Assembly (NCBI RefSeq): GCF_000177215.2 | Contig: NZ_CM001368.1 | Location: 3,355,625-3,419,624 of the forward strand | Source: Solidesulfovibrio carbinoliphilus subsp. oakridgensis | GTDB taxonomy: Bacteria > Desulfobacterota > Desulfovibrionia > Desulfovibrionales > Desulfovibrionaceae | Length of the DNA: 64,000 bases | Direction: 5' to 3' | Shown: piece by piece, positions 44,270-54,496 of the stretch | Numbering within the stretch: position 1 is the stretch's first letter | Layout: the number at the start of each line of letters is the position of its first letter | Made by a program: the position numbers and the translations under genes | Notes under the pieces: model-generated | The model's database searches: none | The model's input: only the letters and a program-made list of their open reading frames with translations | What the model was told of the DNA's origin: nothing

Positions 44270-45724
44270 ATGAACATTACCAGCTTTGAATTTTCTCTTT
44301 TTTTCGCGGCCATTTTGCCGCTCAACTGGATGTTGCGCCGGTTCGATGCGCCGTACCGGTTGTTCCTGCTCCTCGCCTCCTATGTTTTTTACGCCTCGTT
44401 CAACGCCAAGTTTCTGCTCATCCTCTTGGTCTTCAGTTTTCTGACCTGGTTTTTCGCCGTGGTTTTCGCCGAGACCTCGGATCTCAGGTTCCGGCGATTC
44501 TGCCTGGTCCTCTACGTGGCCTTTTCCCTGGGCATGCTCGCTTTCTTCAAGTATTACGAGATGCTCTACATTTCGGCCGACTGGCTGTTCCGCACCTTTT
44601 CCGTCACCAGTCCGGTGCCGCTCCTCGACGTCATCATGCCCATCGGCATCTCGTTTTTCACGTTCCAGGGCATGAGTTACGCCATCGACGTCTACCGGGA
44701 CCCGGCCAAGGTGGAGCGGAGTCTGGTCGAGGTCTTCTGCTTCATCTCCTTTTTCCCGACCATCCTGTCCGGACCGATCCTGCGGGCCGGCAATTTCCTG
44801 CCCCAGCTCAAGCGGGAGCGGGTCGTGCCCGTGGACTTCACCCGGGCCTTTTACCTGCTGACCCGGGGGCTGGTGAAAAAGATCATCATTTCGAGCTACC
44901 TGTCCGAGCATATCGTGCGCACCACCTTTGGCGCGCCGGAAGGGTTTTCCTCGGCCGCGGTCCTGGTCGGCGTCCTGTCCTATGCCGCCCAGATCTACTG
45001 CGACTTTTCCGGCTATTCCGATCTGGCCCAGGGCGTGGCCCTCCTGATGGGCTTCGATATCCCGGACAACTTCAACGCCCCCTATACGTCGTTGAGCCTT
45101 CGCGATTTCTGGCGGCGCTGGCACATCACCTTTTCGGTGTGGCTCCGGGATTATCTGTATATCTCACTTGGCGGGAACCGCAAAGGCCGGTTTCGAAAAT
45201 ACCTGAACCTCGTCCTGACCATGGCCCTTGGCGGACTGTGGCACGGGGCGGCCTACAACTTCCTGGTCTGGGGCTTTATCCACGGTTTCGGGCTGGTGGG
45301 GACCCATCTGGTCGGGGAGTACCGGTCGGCCCGGGCGGCGGCCCGGGTGGCGGCGGGCCTGCCGGCCACCGGCTCGCGAGTCCTCACGGGCGTGTGGAAC
45401 GCCGGCTGCTGGCTGGCCACCTTCTCCTACGTCACCGTGGCCTGGGTCTTCTTCGGGGCCGAGGACGCGGGCAAGGCCGTGGAGATTCTCAGACGCGTGG
45501 TGGCCTGGGACCCGTCCGGGGCCGGTTTCCGGCCGACGTGCCTGGCGCTGGTGGCCGTGGTCCTGGCCGTGCAGCTCCTTGGCCTGTCGGGCCGGGATGC
45601 CTTCCGGACGGTTTTCGAGAAACTGCCCATGCCGGTCCAGGGCGCGGCCCTCGGCCTGGCGGCCGCCTGCATCCTGAAGCTCGGCCCGGACGGCGTCCTG
45701 CCGTTCATTTACTTCCAGTTCTAG
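44270..45724 (+). CDS. MBOAT-family O-acyltransferase (AlgI-like)
   Basis: The 484-residue polytopic membrane protein has about ten hydrophobic segments and the MBOAT marks: FLPQLKRERVV, YCDFSGYSDLAQGVALLMG, RDFWRRWHITFSVWLRDYLY, and the catalytic His in GGLWHGAAYNFLVWG. AlgI/DltB relatives pass acetyl groups across the membrane to a polysaccharide or another envelope polymer. The flanking SGNH proteins are the usual periplasmic partners. The start at 44270 is the first Met before the hydrophobic N-terminus. Confidence 0.9.
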   Translation: MNITSFEFSLFFAAILPLNWMLRRFDAPYRLFLLLASYVFYASFNAKFLLILLVFSFLTWFFAVVFAETSDLRFRRFCLVLYVAFSLGMLAFFKYYEMLYISADWLFRTFSVTSPVPLLDVIMPIGISFFTFQGMSYAIDVYRDPAKVERSLVEVFCFISFFPTILSGPILRAGNFLPQLKRERVVPVDFTRAFYLLTRGLVKKIIISSYLSEHIVRTTFGAPEGFSSAAVLVGVLSYAAQIYCDFSGYSDLAQGVALLMGFDIPDNFNAPYTSLSLRDFWRRWHITFSVWLRDYLYISLGGNRKGRFRKYLNLVLTMALGGLWHGAAYNFLVWGFIHGFGLVGTHLVGEYRSARAAARVAAGLPATGSRVLTGVWNAGCWLATFSYVTVAWVFFGAEDAGKAVEILRRVVAWDPSGAGFRPTCLALVAVVLAVQLLGLSGRDAFRTVFEKLPMPVQGAALGLAAACILKLGPDGVLPFIYFQF

Positions 45725-46043
45725 TTTTTCCCCTCCTTGCCGGATCCTTTCCGGTTTTTGGTATTCTTCTTGTAGAAAACACCCCGTTCTGGTATGGTGC
45801 ATACCCAGGATGGGAAAGCAGCCATGGCTGTCGCGTCAGGCGGCAAGTGCCTCGAATCGTTGGGGAAAGTGATATCCCTGGGAGGCTTTGGCACTTGCGG
45901 CGGCGCGGCGTCAGGGACGCCGGTTGTTTGAGATTCTCATACCATCTTGGGTCGCGTTTCTTACATTTTCATGCCGCCGCCGGGGCTTGCGTTCGCGATG
46001 GGGGTCGCGGGCAAGGGTTTCCGGGCGGGCGATGAGGTGTTGT
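45725..46043 (+). other. 319-bp leader before the LysM gene with paired elements
   Basis: GCAAGTGCC (45843-45851) and GGCACTTGC (45890-45898) can pair over 38 nt, and CGGCGTC/GACGCCG (45906-45922) forms a compact hairpin before GTTGTTTG. No known riboswitch was recognised. It could be an attenuating leader. Confidence 0.4.
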
Positions 46044-48251
46044 ATGCGAAACCCGAGTCAGGCCCTGCTCCTGGCCGTTTTGATGGCGTCCCTGATCCTG
46101 CCCCCGGGCCTGCCCGTGGCCGACGCGGCCCCTGCCGGTCCCGCCGCCGGGGCCCGGCGCATTCTGCTCGTGGGCGATTCCCTGTCCATCGGCCTTGGCA
46201 AACAACTCGACACCGTTTTCGCCGGACGGCCGGGCGTCTCCTTTGCCCATCTCGGCAAGGTTTCGAGCGGTCTGGCCAATCCCGCCTTTTTCGACTGGGA
46301 CGCCCAGCTCGCCGCCCAGGTCAAGGCCAACCACCCGGACATGGTCCTCATCATGCTCGGGGCCAACGACGACAAGGCGCTGCCCACGTCCGACGGCCGG
46401 TCCGCCGCCTTCGGCACCCGGGACTGGGACGTGGCCTACGCCGAGCGTCTGGGCCGGCTCCACGCCATCATCCGGGCGGACAACCCCGCCGCCTCCGTTT
46501 ATTTCATCGGCGTGCCGGTCATGGGCGACCCGTCCTTCAATACCTCCATGGTCCACGTCAACGGCGTGTTGGCCCGGGCGGCCAGGAGCCTGCCCGGTTG
46601 TTCCTTCATTGACGTCAAGGACGTGCTGGCCGACCCGTCGGGCGCCTTCGCCCCGCTGGCCAAGGCCCCGGACGGCGGACTGGTCAAGCTGCGGGCCGAG
46701 GACGGCGTCCACATCTCCGGGGCCGGTTCGAGGTTGCTCGCCGCCCGGTGCCTGGAAGCCGTGTCCGATGCCGCCGGCCTGCCCAAGGCCGCGCTCCTCG
46801 CCTCCCTGGAAGACAAGGACTTGAAGCCCATCGCCGCCGCCGGCGCCTCGCCCCTCCGTCTGGCCGAGGCCGCCCCGGCCAAGGCCCCGGCCCCGGCCGC
46901 GCCGGCCCCGGCCGTCAAGGTCGCCAAGGCCGCGCCCGCGCCGGTCCTCGCGCCGGCCGCTCCCGTCGTCCCGGCCCCGGCCCGCCCGGCCGCCGGCGGA
47001 GCCTATGCCGTGGCCGACGGCGACACCCTCTGGTCCGTGGCCAAGCGGCTCGGCGTATCTCCGGAAGCCCTTTCCGCCGCCAATCCCGGCATCGATCCCC
47101 GCCGCATGTCCATCGGCCAGACCCTGGCCGTGCCGGCCGGCCAGTCCCCGGCCCTGCTGGCCGAGGCAGAGGGCCGGGCCGCCGCGCCCGCGCCGCACCC
47201 GGCCGAGCCTGCCCGGCCGGCGGCCGCGTCCGGCCGGGTCCACAGCGTGGCCGACGGCGACAACTTCTGGTCCGTGGCCAGGCAGCACGACGTGACCGTG
47301 GCCGCCCTGACCGAGTCCAATCCCGGCGTCGAGCCGACAAGGCTGCACATCGGCCAGCCCCTGGTCATTCCCGTCGCGGGGCAGGCCGCCGCCAAGGCCA
47401 CGGCCGTGGCCAGGGCCGACGGCGACCGCTACGTGGTGGCCGACGGCGACAACTTCTGGTCCATCGCCCGCCGCTTCGGCATCGATGCGGCCGAGCTCAA
47501 GCGGGCCAACGCCGCCGTCGATCCCCAGAAGCTCCAGCCCGGCCAGCTTCTGGCCCTGCCCGGTTCCGCCCGGGCCGAGGCCGGCCGCGCCGCGCCGCCC
47601 GCCCCGCGCCAGGACGTCCGTTCCGGCCGGGGGCTGAGCGACGCGGCCCTCTATCCCGTGGCCAAGGGCGACACCCTCTGGGCCTTGTCCAAGCGGTTCG
47701 GCGTGGATTTCGCCGCCCTGGTCTCGGCCAACGGCGAGCTCGATCCGGCCCGGCTCCAGGTGGGCCAGCTCGTGACCATCCCGGCCGGCGAGTCCGTGGC
47801 TTCGGCCGAATCCCTGGTCTTTCCGGTTGCGGCCGGCGACACCCTCTGGAGCATCGCCCGGCGGTTCGACGTCTCCATCGAGGCCCTGGTCGCGGCCAAT
47901 CCCGGCGTCGATCCCCTGCGGCTTCACGAGGGCCAGGCCCTGCGCGTGCCGTCGTCCCTGGCCGCTGTGGCCGCTTCGGCCGCGCCCCGGACCGAGCCGG
48001 CCGCGCCGGCGGCCGCCGTCCCGGCCGACGCCGCCCTGCCGGTCCCGGCCCCGTCGGCCCCGTCGGCCGCCGTCGAGGCGGCCCGGCTCCATACGGTCTC
48101 CGTCGGCGACACCCTCTGGGGCCTGTCCCACCGCTACGGCGTGAGCGTGGGCCGCATCCTGTCGGAAAACGCGGGCATCGACCCGGTGCGCCTGCACGTG
48201 GGCCAGACCCTGCGCCTGCCCGGCAGCGCCGTGGCCATGGCGGCCCGGTAA
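46044..48251 (+). CDS. SGNH hydrolase with six LysM domains
   Basis: The 735-residue precursor from the ATG at 46044 (GAGGTG upstream) has a signal peptide (ALLLAVLMASLILPPGLPVA). The SGNH domain (about 35-240) has ILLVGDSLSIGLGKQL, GKVSSGL, MLGANDDKA and EDGVHISGAG. After a Pro/Ala linker come six LysM repeats, each opening with a V-x2-GD-(T/N)-(L/F)-W motif and closing with a xxGQxLxxP motif. They bind peptidoglycan or another GlcNAc polymer, so the esterase is fixed to the cell wall. Six repeats is a high number for a bacterial esterase. Confidence 0.88.
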   Translation: MRNPSQALLLAVLMASLILPPGLPVADAAPAGPAAGARRILLVGDSLSIGLGKQLDTVFAGRPGVSFAHLGKVSSGLANPAFFDWDAQLAAQVKANHPDMVLIMLGANDDKALPTSDGRSAAFGTRDWDVAYAERLGRLHAIIRADNPAASVYFIGVPVMGDPSFNTSMVHVNGVLARAARSLPGCSFIDVKDVLADPSGAFAPLAKAPDGGLVKLRAEDGVHISGAGSRLLAARCLEAVSDAAGLPKAALLASLEDKDLKPIAAAGASPLRLAEAAPAKAPAPAAPAPAVKVAKAAPAPVLAPAAPVVPAPARPAAGGAYAVADGDTLWSVAKRLGVSPEALSAANPGIDPRRMSIGQTLAVPAGQSPALLAEAEGRAAAPAPHPAEPARPAAASGRVHSVADGDNFWSVARQHDVTVAALTESNPGVEPTRLHIGQPLVIPVAGQAAAKATAVARADGDRYVVADGDNFWSIARRFGIDAAELKRANAAVDPQKLQPGQLLALPGSARAEAGRAAPPAPRQDVRSGRGLSDAALYPVAKGDTLWALSKRFGVDFAALVSANGELDPARLQVGQLVTIPAGESVASAESLVFPVAAGDTLWSIARRFDVSIEALVAANPGVDPLRLHEGQALRVPSSLAAVAASAAPRTEPAAPAAAVPADAALPVPAPSAPSAAVEAARLHTVSVGDTLWGLSHRYGVSVGRILSENAGIDPVRLHVGQTLRLPGSAVAMAAR

Positions 48252-48269
48252 GAGAGGAAGCGGAGCGAG

Positions 48270-48332
48270 GATGCCGCCGGCGGCCGGGAGGGGATTTTCC
48301 CACCCCCTCCCGGACCCTCCCCAGCGGGGGGC
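48270..48332 (-). repeat. G/C palindromic repeat, copy 8 (degenerate)
   Basis: Tail GATGCCGCCGGCGGCCGGGA, core GGGAGGGGATTTTCCCACCCC and CCTCCCCAGCGGGGG, 19 nt after the SGNH-LysM stop. It is the most diverged copy. Confidence 0.6.
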
Positions 48333-48463
48333 GGACCGGGATTTGACCGGGGTCGCCAAGCCGGTTACACGTCGATCAAGGCCTTTCATTGACCGGAGAC
48401 GGGCAGCGACCCGGTACGGGGAACGGACAGCCGCCGCGAGGCGGCCGGAACACGGAGGGCGAC

Positions 48464-48757
48464 ATGGATGCATCGAGCCTCGGCTCCCTGGCTGCGGCCA
48501 TGGACAAGCAGACCATCGGCGCGGAAGTCGTGTCCAAGACCCTGGACGCCATGAACGGTTTCAGTGCGACGTCCTCCACGCCGACCGACAAGCAGACCTT
48601 CGGCGCGGCCGTGGTCGGCAAGACCCTGGAGTATATGAATAGCGGCGGCACCGGCTCCCACGCCGCCAGCGACATGAGCCAGACCTACAATTTTTCCAAG
48701 GACGTACTCGGGGCCTATACCTCCGGCGTCGGCTCCCTGGCGGACTACAGCGCCTGA
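48464..48757 (+). CDS. Small protein with an internal duplication
   Basis: The 97-residue product starts MDASSLGSLAAAMDKQ behind GGAGG. DKQTIGAEVVSKTLDAMN is repeated 27 residues later as DKQTFGAAVVGKTLEYMN. The first unit resembles the short YjfB-type motility-associated proteins (a start like MDIASL followed by a helix with a QxxxxxVxKK pattern), but the similarity is weak. No signal peptide or cysteine is present. The function is unknown. Confidence 0.55.
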   Translation: MDASSLGSLAAAMDKQTIGAEVVSKTLDAMNGFSATSSTPTDKQTFGAAVVGKTLEYMNSGGTGSHAASDMSQTYNFSKDVLGAYTSGVGSLADYSA

Positions 48758-48957
48758 CCCCGGCGCGGCCGCGTGGCCGGGCCGGCCGGAGCCGCGCCTC
48801 CCGGAGCCGGAAGACGCGGCCCGGGGAGGGCTTTGGCCAAGGCCCCGGGCGATCCATTTTCCATAACCATTCTTCCCATCAAGGGGTCCGGGACAACCTC
48901 CCGGCAAGGCGCGGGGGCGCGGTTCCCCGCTTCTTTTCCTCCTTTGAAGGAGCAGGC

Positions 48958-49818
48958 GTGAGAAAGCTTTTGCGGGTGGATATCACCGCTCCCGACCAGG
49001 GCGACCTGGCCGAGCGGGTGGAGGCCTGGCTGTCCGAGCGCACAGCCCAGGGCTGGGAGGAGGCGAGTGTGGATGACGGCGCGGCCGTGCGGTTCCGGGT
49101 CCATCTGGAAGACGCGCCCCCGGCCCGGGATTTCGCCGACGAGGCGGCCAGGGACTGGCCGGCCCTTTCCATCGCCGTTTCCACCATCGAGGAAGAGGAC
49201 TGGGGCGCGGCCTGGATGGCCTTTTTCACGCCCATCGAGGTGGGAAGCGTCTTTGAGATCCTGCCGCCCTGGATGGAGGGCAAGGACATCGGCGACCGAA
49301 AGCCCATCCTGATCGAGCCCAAGATGGCCTTCGGCACCGGCCACCACCCGACCACGGCCCTTTGCCTGGAGGCCTTTGCCGACTGCTTCGCCGCCGGCCG
49401 CATCGGCCCGGGCAACCGGTTTCTCGACCTCGGCACCGGGTCCGGCATCCTCGGCATCGGCCTTTGCAAGCTCGGGCTGACCGGCGTCGGCCTCGACATC
49501 GATCCCCAGGCCGTCTGGTGCGCGGCCGAAAACCTGCGCCGCAACCACGTGGAAGCGGCCATGGGCCTGGCCGTCGGCGGCGCGGGCAGCCTGGCCGAGG
49601 GCGCCGTCTTCGACATCGTGGCCGCCAACATCCTGGCCGCGCCGCTGGTGGCCATGGCCGGCCGGCTGGTCCGCCACGTGGCCCCGGGCGGGGTGCTGGT
49701 CCTTTCCGGCATCCTCACCACCCAGGCGTCCGATGTGGCCGCCGCCTACCGGGCCGCCGGCCTGCCCGAACCCGAAACCCGGGAATCCGGGGAGTGGGCG
49801 TCGCTGGTCTGGCGGTGA
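48958..49818 (+). CDS. prmA: Ribosomal protein L11 methyltransferase PrmA
   Basis: This 286-residue enzyme trimethylates ribosomal protein L11. The N-terminal substrate domain (about 1-90) is followed by EPKMAFGTGHHPTT, the family mark, motif I FLDLGTGSGILGIGL and DIVAANILAAPLVAM with the NxL motif. The GTG start follows AAGGAG. The next genes, uxs and a glycosyltransferase, point the same way but may have their own promoter. Confidence 0.94.
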   Translation: MRKLLRVDITAPDQGDLAERVEAWLSERTAQGWEEASVDDGAAVRFRVHLEDAPPARDFADEAARDWPALSIAVSTIEEEDWGAAWMAFFTPIEVGSVFEILPPWMEGKDIGDRKPILIEPKMAFGTGHHPTTALCLEAFADCFAAGRIGPGNRFLDLGTGSGILGIGLCKLGLTGVGLDIDPQAVWCAAENLRRNHVEAAMGLAVGGAGSLAEGAVFDIVAANILAAPLVAMAGRLVRHVAPGGVLVLSGILTTQASDVAAAYRAAGLPEPETRESGEWASLVWR

Positions 49819-49901
49819 GTTTACATTCCCTGAAAACCCGTTTACTAGGTCATTTTCCCGGCTCTAAACCTCTAGCCCAAACCGTGTTCAAGGCCTAAGC
49901 C

Positions 49902-50852
<951 letters not shown>

Positions 50853-50870
50853 CCGGAAGCGGTTCGTTTC

Positions 50871-51878
50871 ATGACGCCCGACGATCCGGGTCGCGTCGCC
50901 CCGAAGCCGGGCGCCACGATTGTCCTCGTGGTGCCCGTCTACAACGAGGACCAGGGCCTTTGCGCCCTGCGCGACAGGATCGTCGCGGTCATGGACCGGA
51001 TTCCCTACGACTGGAGCTGCATCCTGGTCGACGACGGCAGCCGCGACGCCTCCTGGTCGGTGATCGAATCCTTCGTGGCCGCGGACGCCCGGTTCAAGGG
51101 CATCATGTTCTCGCGCAACTTCGGCAAGGAGATGGCCCTGACCGCCGGGGTGGAGGCCGCTCTCGGGGCCGACGCCGTCATCTGCCTCGACGCCGACCTG
51201 CAACACCCGCCCGAGATCATTCCGCAGCTCATCGCCAAGTGGGAGGAGGGCTACGACATCGTGGCCACCATCCGCGAGAAGGTGGCGGACTACTCCCTGG
51301 TCAAAAAGATCGGGTCCAAGACCTTCTACTGGTTCATGTGCCGGTTCACGGACCTCGATCTGCCCCCCAATTCCACGGACTTCCGCCTGCTGGACCGCAA
51401 GGTCATGGAGACGCTTTCGAAATTCACCGAAGGCTCGCGCATGTTCCGGGGCATCATCGACTGGATGGGGTTCAAAAAGACCTACATCGCCTTTTGCGCC
51501 CCGGCCAGGAGCCAGGGCAAGCCGGCCTATCCGGTCAAAAAGCTTTTCAACCTGGCCATCAACAGCTTCACCTCCTTCTCGCTGGTGCCGCTGCGTCTGG
51601 CCGGCTACCTGGGGCTCATCATCATGGCCGTGACCCTGCCGCTGTTGTGCGGCATGGTGCTCGGCAACTGGTTCCTGGCCGCCAACATCACGCCCATCGC
51701 CTTTTTCACGGTCTTCAACACCCTCTTGATCGGCATCGTCCTTTGCGCGCTGGGCATGATGTCGCTCTACATCGGCCACATCCACACCGAGGTGGCCAAC
51801 CGGCCGCTGTACATCATCCGTTCCCGGGCCGGGGCCTGGGACGCTCCCCCGGTGACGGCGGCCCCGCCCCGGCCCTGA
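50871..51878 (+). CDS. Membrane glycosyltransferase family 2 (polyprenyl-phosphate type)
   Basis: The 335-residue protein has a GT2 domain: VVPVYNEDQGLCALRDRI, VDDGSRDASW, the metal-binding DADLQHPPEII and FRLLDRKVMETL. Two C-terminal membrane segments (about 245-268 and 280-305) match the GtrB/ArnC group, which load a sugar onto undecaprenyl phosphate. Placed right after the UDP-xylose synthase, it may transfer xylose or 4-amino-arabinose-like sugars to the lipid. This is inferred from context. Confidence 0.85.
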   Translation: MTPDDPGRVAPKPGATIVLVVPVYNEDQGLCALRDRIVAVMDRIPYDWSCILVDDGSRDASWSVIESFVAADARFKGIMFSRNFGKEMALTAGVEAALGADAVICLDADLQHPPEIIPQLIAKWEEGYDIVATIREKVADYSLVKKIGSKTFYWFMCRFTDLDLPPNSTDFRLLDRKVMETLSKFTEGSRMFRGIIDWMGFKKTYIAFCAPARSQGKPAYPVKKLFNLAINSFTSFSLVPLRLAGYLGLIIMAVTLPLLCGMVLGNWFLAANITPIAFFTVFNTLLIGIVLCALGMMSLYIGHIHTEVANRPLYIIRSRAGAWDAPPVTAAPPRP

Positions 51879-51947
51879 GGCCCGTCCCGTTTAGGCCTTC
51901 CCGGCCGGGCCGGGCGCCGCTTCCACCGCCGCGCCGGCCGCCGGGCC

Positions 51948-51976
51948 TTGAGCAGGGGCCGGGCAAGGTGTATAAC
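51948..51976 (+). promoter_or_regulatory. Sigma-70 promoter in the gap before the TPR gene
   Basis: TTGAGC and TATAAC are 17 nt apart within otherwise very G/C-rich DNA. The rest of the 360-bp gap 51879-52238 contains several GGCCGGC-type inverted repeats and no gene, so the mRNA would have a leader of about 250 nt. Confidence 0.5.
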
Positions 51977-52238
51977 AGCGACGCCGGCACGTTTCCCGGC
52001 CTGTCGCGCCAGAAAATCGGACGATTATGCCGCAAGACGGCCGGCAACCCCCTGGAAGACGGCCGGGCCGGCCTTTTTCCATGGCAACGACCGCCGGGGC
52101 GCGGCCGAAAGCGGCCAGCGGAAGCGATCGTTTTGGACCTCCGTGCCGGGTCCGCGAACATGAGGCGAGTCGCCGGAGGCCGGCCGCGCTGTCGGCCGGC
52201 TTTCCGGCGGCCCGTCCGAACGAAAGGCGGGCGACGAC

Positions 52239-53081
52239 ATGCAGACGCGCAAGGTCGATCACCAGCGGATGCTCGCGGATGCGCGCAGCATCCGCGAGAA
52301 TATCAGCCGGGCCCGAGGCTATCTGCGGCGCGACGACCTCTACCGGTGCATCGAGGCGGCCAGCGACGCCATGGTCCTTAAAGGCAACAACCCCGCCCTG
52401 GGGCTTGGCCGGTCCGAAGTGGACCTGCTTTTCGCCGAAATGTGCGATGATTTCAGCCGGCATCCCCGGGTGGTGGCCTTCCTGGAAGGCCTTGGCGTCT
52501 CTGGAACGCCTTTTCTGCGGTACAAGCCCGGGGACGAGACGCTTTTGCTCAAGAAGCTGGCCGCATTGCGCATCAAGATGGAAGAGGCCGAGGAGCGGGA
52601 GAAGGAACGGGCGGCCCGGCGTCGAAAAGTGCAGAAAGAGGAGTGGCTGCACCTCGGACGCGAGCATCTGGACCAGAAGAGCTATCCCAAGGGCAAGGTC
52701 TATCTGCGGCGGGTGGTGGAGACGTTTGGCGAGGAGCCGGACGTGACGCGCGAGGTGGGCCGGCTGTTTGCCGACGCCGGGCTCCTGATCGAGGCGGCGG
52801 AGATGTTTTCCCTGGCCATCGAGCGCTTCCCCACGGACCAGCAGGCCTGGCGACTGGCCATCGACACCTACGACGCGCTTGGGGAATTCAAGAAGGCCGA
52901 GAGCCTCTACCTCGACGCGGTCAAGGCCTTCGGCGGCCATCCCATGACCTTTCTCAACATCGCCCGCTTCTACCTCAAGTGGCACCGCAAGGACGACGCC
53001 TACGACTACGCCCAGCGCGCCCTGGACCTGGACCCGGACCTGGCCGAGGCCAGGGAGATCCGGGAGAAGGTCGAGCGGTAG
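52239..53081 (+). CDS. Tetratricopeptide repeat protein
   Basis: The 280-residue protein has a charged coiled coil in the middle (about 105-130, KMEEAEEREKERAARR) and at least four TPR-like units from about 135 to the end (WLHLGREHLDQKSYPKGKVY, VTREVGRLFADAGLLIEAAE, WRLAIDTYDALGEFKKAESL, FLNIARFYLKWHRKDDAYDY). It is a probable protein-interaction scaffold. No signal peptide is seen. The partner is unknown. It converges on mnmE with a 9-nt gap. Confidence 0.75.
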   Translation: MQTRKVDHQRMLADARSIRENISRARGYLRRDDLYRCIEAASDAMVLKGNNPALGLGRSEVDLLFAEMCDDFSRHPRVVAFLEGLGVSGTPFLRYKPGDETLLLKKLAALRIKMEEAEEREKERAARRRKVQKEEWLHLGREHLDQKSYPKGKVYLRRVVETFGEEPDVTREVGRLFADAGLLIEAAEMFSLAIERFPTDQQAWRLAIDTYDALGEFKKAESLYLDAVKAFGGHPMTFLNIARFYLKWHRKDDAYDYAQRALDLDPDLAEAREIREKVER

Positions 53082-53090
53082 CCGGGCCGC

Positions 53091-54491
53091 CTACTTTCCG
53101 ATGCAGAATTTCGAGAACACCGCGTTTAAAACGTCGTCGGCCGAGGTCTCGCCGGTGATGTCGGCCAGGGCCAGGCTCGCCGCCTCCAGCCGCACGCCGA
53201 GCAGATCGTAGGGCAGGTCGTCCCGGATGTCGCCGAGCAAGGCCAGCAGCTCGTCCCGGGTCGCGACCAGGCAGGCGGCCTCGCGGTCGCTCGGGGCCGG
53301 GGTTTCCGGCTCGGGCAGGCCGGCGTCCCGGGTGAGCCTAGTCCGGATGGCGGTGAGGAGTCCGGCCAGCCCGTGGCCCGTGCGCGCCGACACCGCCACC
53401 GACTCCAGGCCCCGGATGGCCAGGATGTCGCCCGGGGCCGGAGTCGCCGCCGGCAGGTCGGCCTTGGCCACCACCCCGAGCACCCGGTCGGGCCCAAGGG
53501 CCGCCACCAGCTCCTCGGCCTCGGCATCGGGCGCGAAGGGGACCGAGCCGTCGACCACGTAGAGCCCGAGGGCGGCCGTGCCGGCCAGGGCCAGCCCCCG
53601 GGCCTTGCCGGCCTGTTCCACGGCGTCCAGGGTCTGGCGCAGTCCGGCCGTGTCGGTCAGGTTGACCGGCAGGCCGTCCAGATCCAGCCCCTCTTCCAGA
53701 TAATCGCGGGTGGTGCCGGGCACGTCGGCCACCAGGGCCCGGTCCGTGCCGAGCAGCGCGTTGAAAAGGCTCGACTTGCCGGCGTTGACCCGGCCGAAAA
53801 GGGCCACCCGGGCTCCCTCGCGAAAGGGCCTGGCCCGACGGTGGGCGGCCAGAAGCGTCTCCACCCGGTCGATGACCGCCGAAACACCCGCGCCAAACGA
53901 CTTCTTGGGCAGGCATTCCACCTCGTCGTCCGGAAAATCCACGGCCAGGCAGACGCTGGCCCGCAGGTCGTCCAGGGCCAGCCCCAGCTCCCGGGCGGCC
54001 TGGCCCATGCCGCCGGACAGGCGGACCAGGGCCATGTCGGCCTGGGCATCGCCGCGCGCGGCCACGAGCTCGGCCACGGCCTCGGCCTGGGACAGGTCCA
54101 GGCGGCCGTTGACGTAGGCCCGGCGGGTGAATTCCCCGGGCCCGGCCGGCCTGGCCCCGTAGGCGAAGGCGGCGGCCAGGACCGCGCGCAGGACGGCCGG
54201 CGAGCCGTGGCAGAAAAACTCCACCGTGTCCTCGCCGGTGTAGCTGCCCGGGCCCGGCATGTAGGCGGCCATGGCCTCGTCGATGATGCGGCCGGACGGG
54301 GCGCGAAGCGACCCGTGGTGCAGGATGTAGGGCCGAAGGCCGGAAAATCCGGGACGCGGCGACAGGAAGAGCCGCGAGGCCACCAGCCGGCTCTGGGGGC
54401 CGCTCACGCGCACGATGCCGACGCCGCCGCGCCCGGGCGGGGTGGCCACGGCCGCGATGGTGTCTGCGGGCGTCTCCCGGGCGGCGGACAT
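53091..54491 (-). CDS. mnmE: tRNA modification GTPase MnmE
   Basis: This 466-residue protein, with MnmG, modifies the wobble uridine of several tRNAs. The N-terminal folate-binding domain begins AAVATPPGRGGVGIVRVSG; the G domain has GRVNAGKSSLFNALLG (G1), DVPGTTRDYLEE (G2) and DTAGLRQ (G3); the C-terminus ends in the catalytic CIGK. The ATG at 54491 follows GGGAG. It lies 5 nt after the aminotransferase gene, so the two form an operon. Confidence 0.95.
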   Translation of the reverse strand: MSAARETPADTIAAVATPPGRGGVGIVRVSGPQSRLVASRLFLSPRPGFSGLRPYILHHGSLRAPSGRIIDEAMAAYMPGPGSYTGEDTVEFFCHGSPAVLRAVLAAAFAYGARPAGPGEFTRRAYVNGRLDLSQAEAVAELVAARGDAQADMALVRLSGGMGQAARELGLALDDLRASVCLAVDFPDDEVECLPKKSFGAGVSAVIDRVETLLAAHRRARPFREGARVALFGRVNAGKSSLFNALLGTDRALVADVPGTTRDYLEEGLDLDGLPVNLTDTAGLRQTLDAVEQAGKARGLALAGTAALGLYVVDGSVPFAPDAEAEELVAALGPDRVLGVVAKADLPAATPAPGDILAIRGLESVAVSARTGHGLAGLLTAIRTRLTRDAGLPEPETPAPSDREAACLVATRDELLALLGDIRDDLPYDLLGVRLEAASLALADITGETSADDVLNAVFSKFCIGK

Positions 54492-54496
54492 GGCGG

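Noticed and set aside
45725-46043. c-di-GMP (GEMM) or cobalamin riboswitch before the LysM gene
   Set aside because: The conserved GEMM core and the cobalamin box are absent. Only an unassigned pairing is seen.
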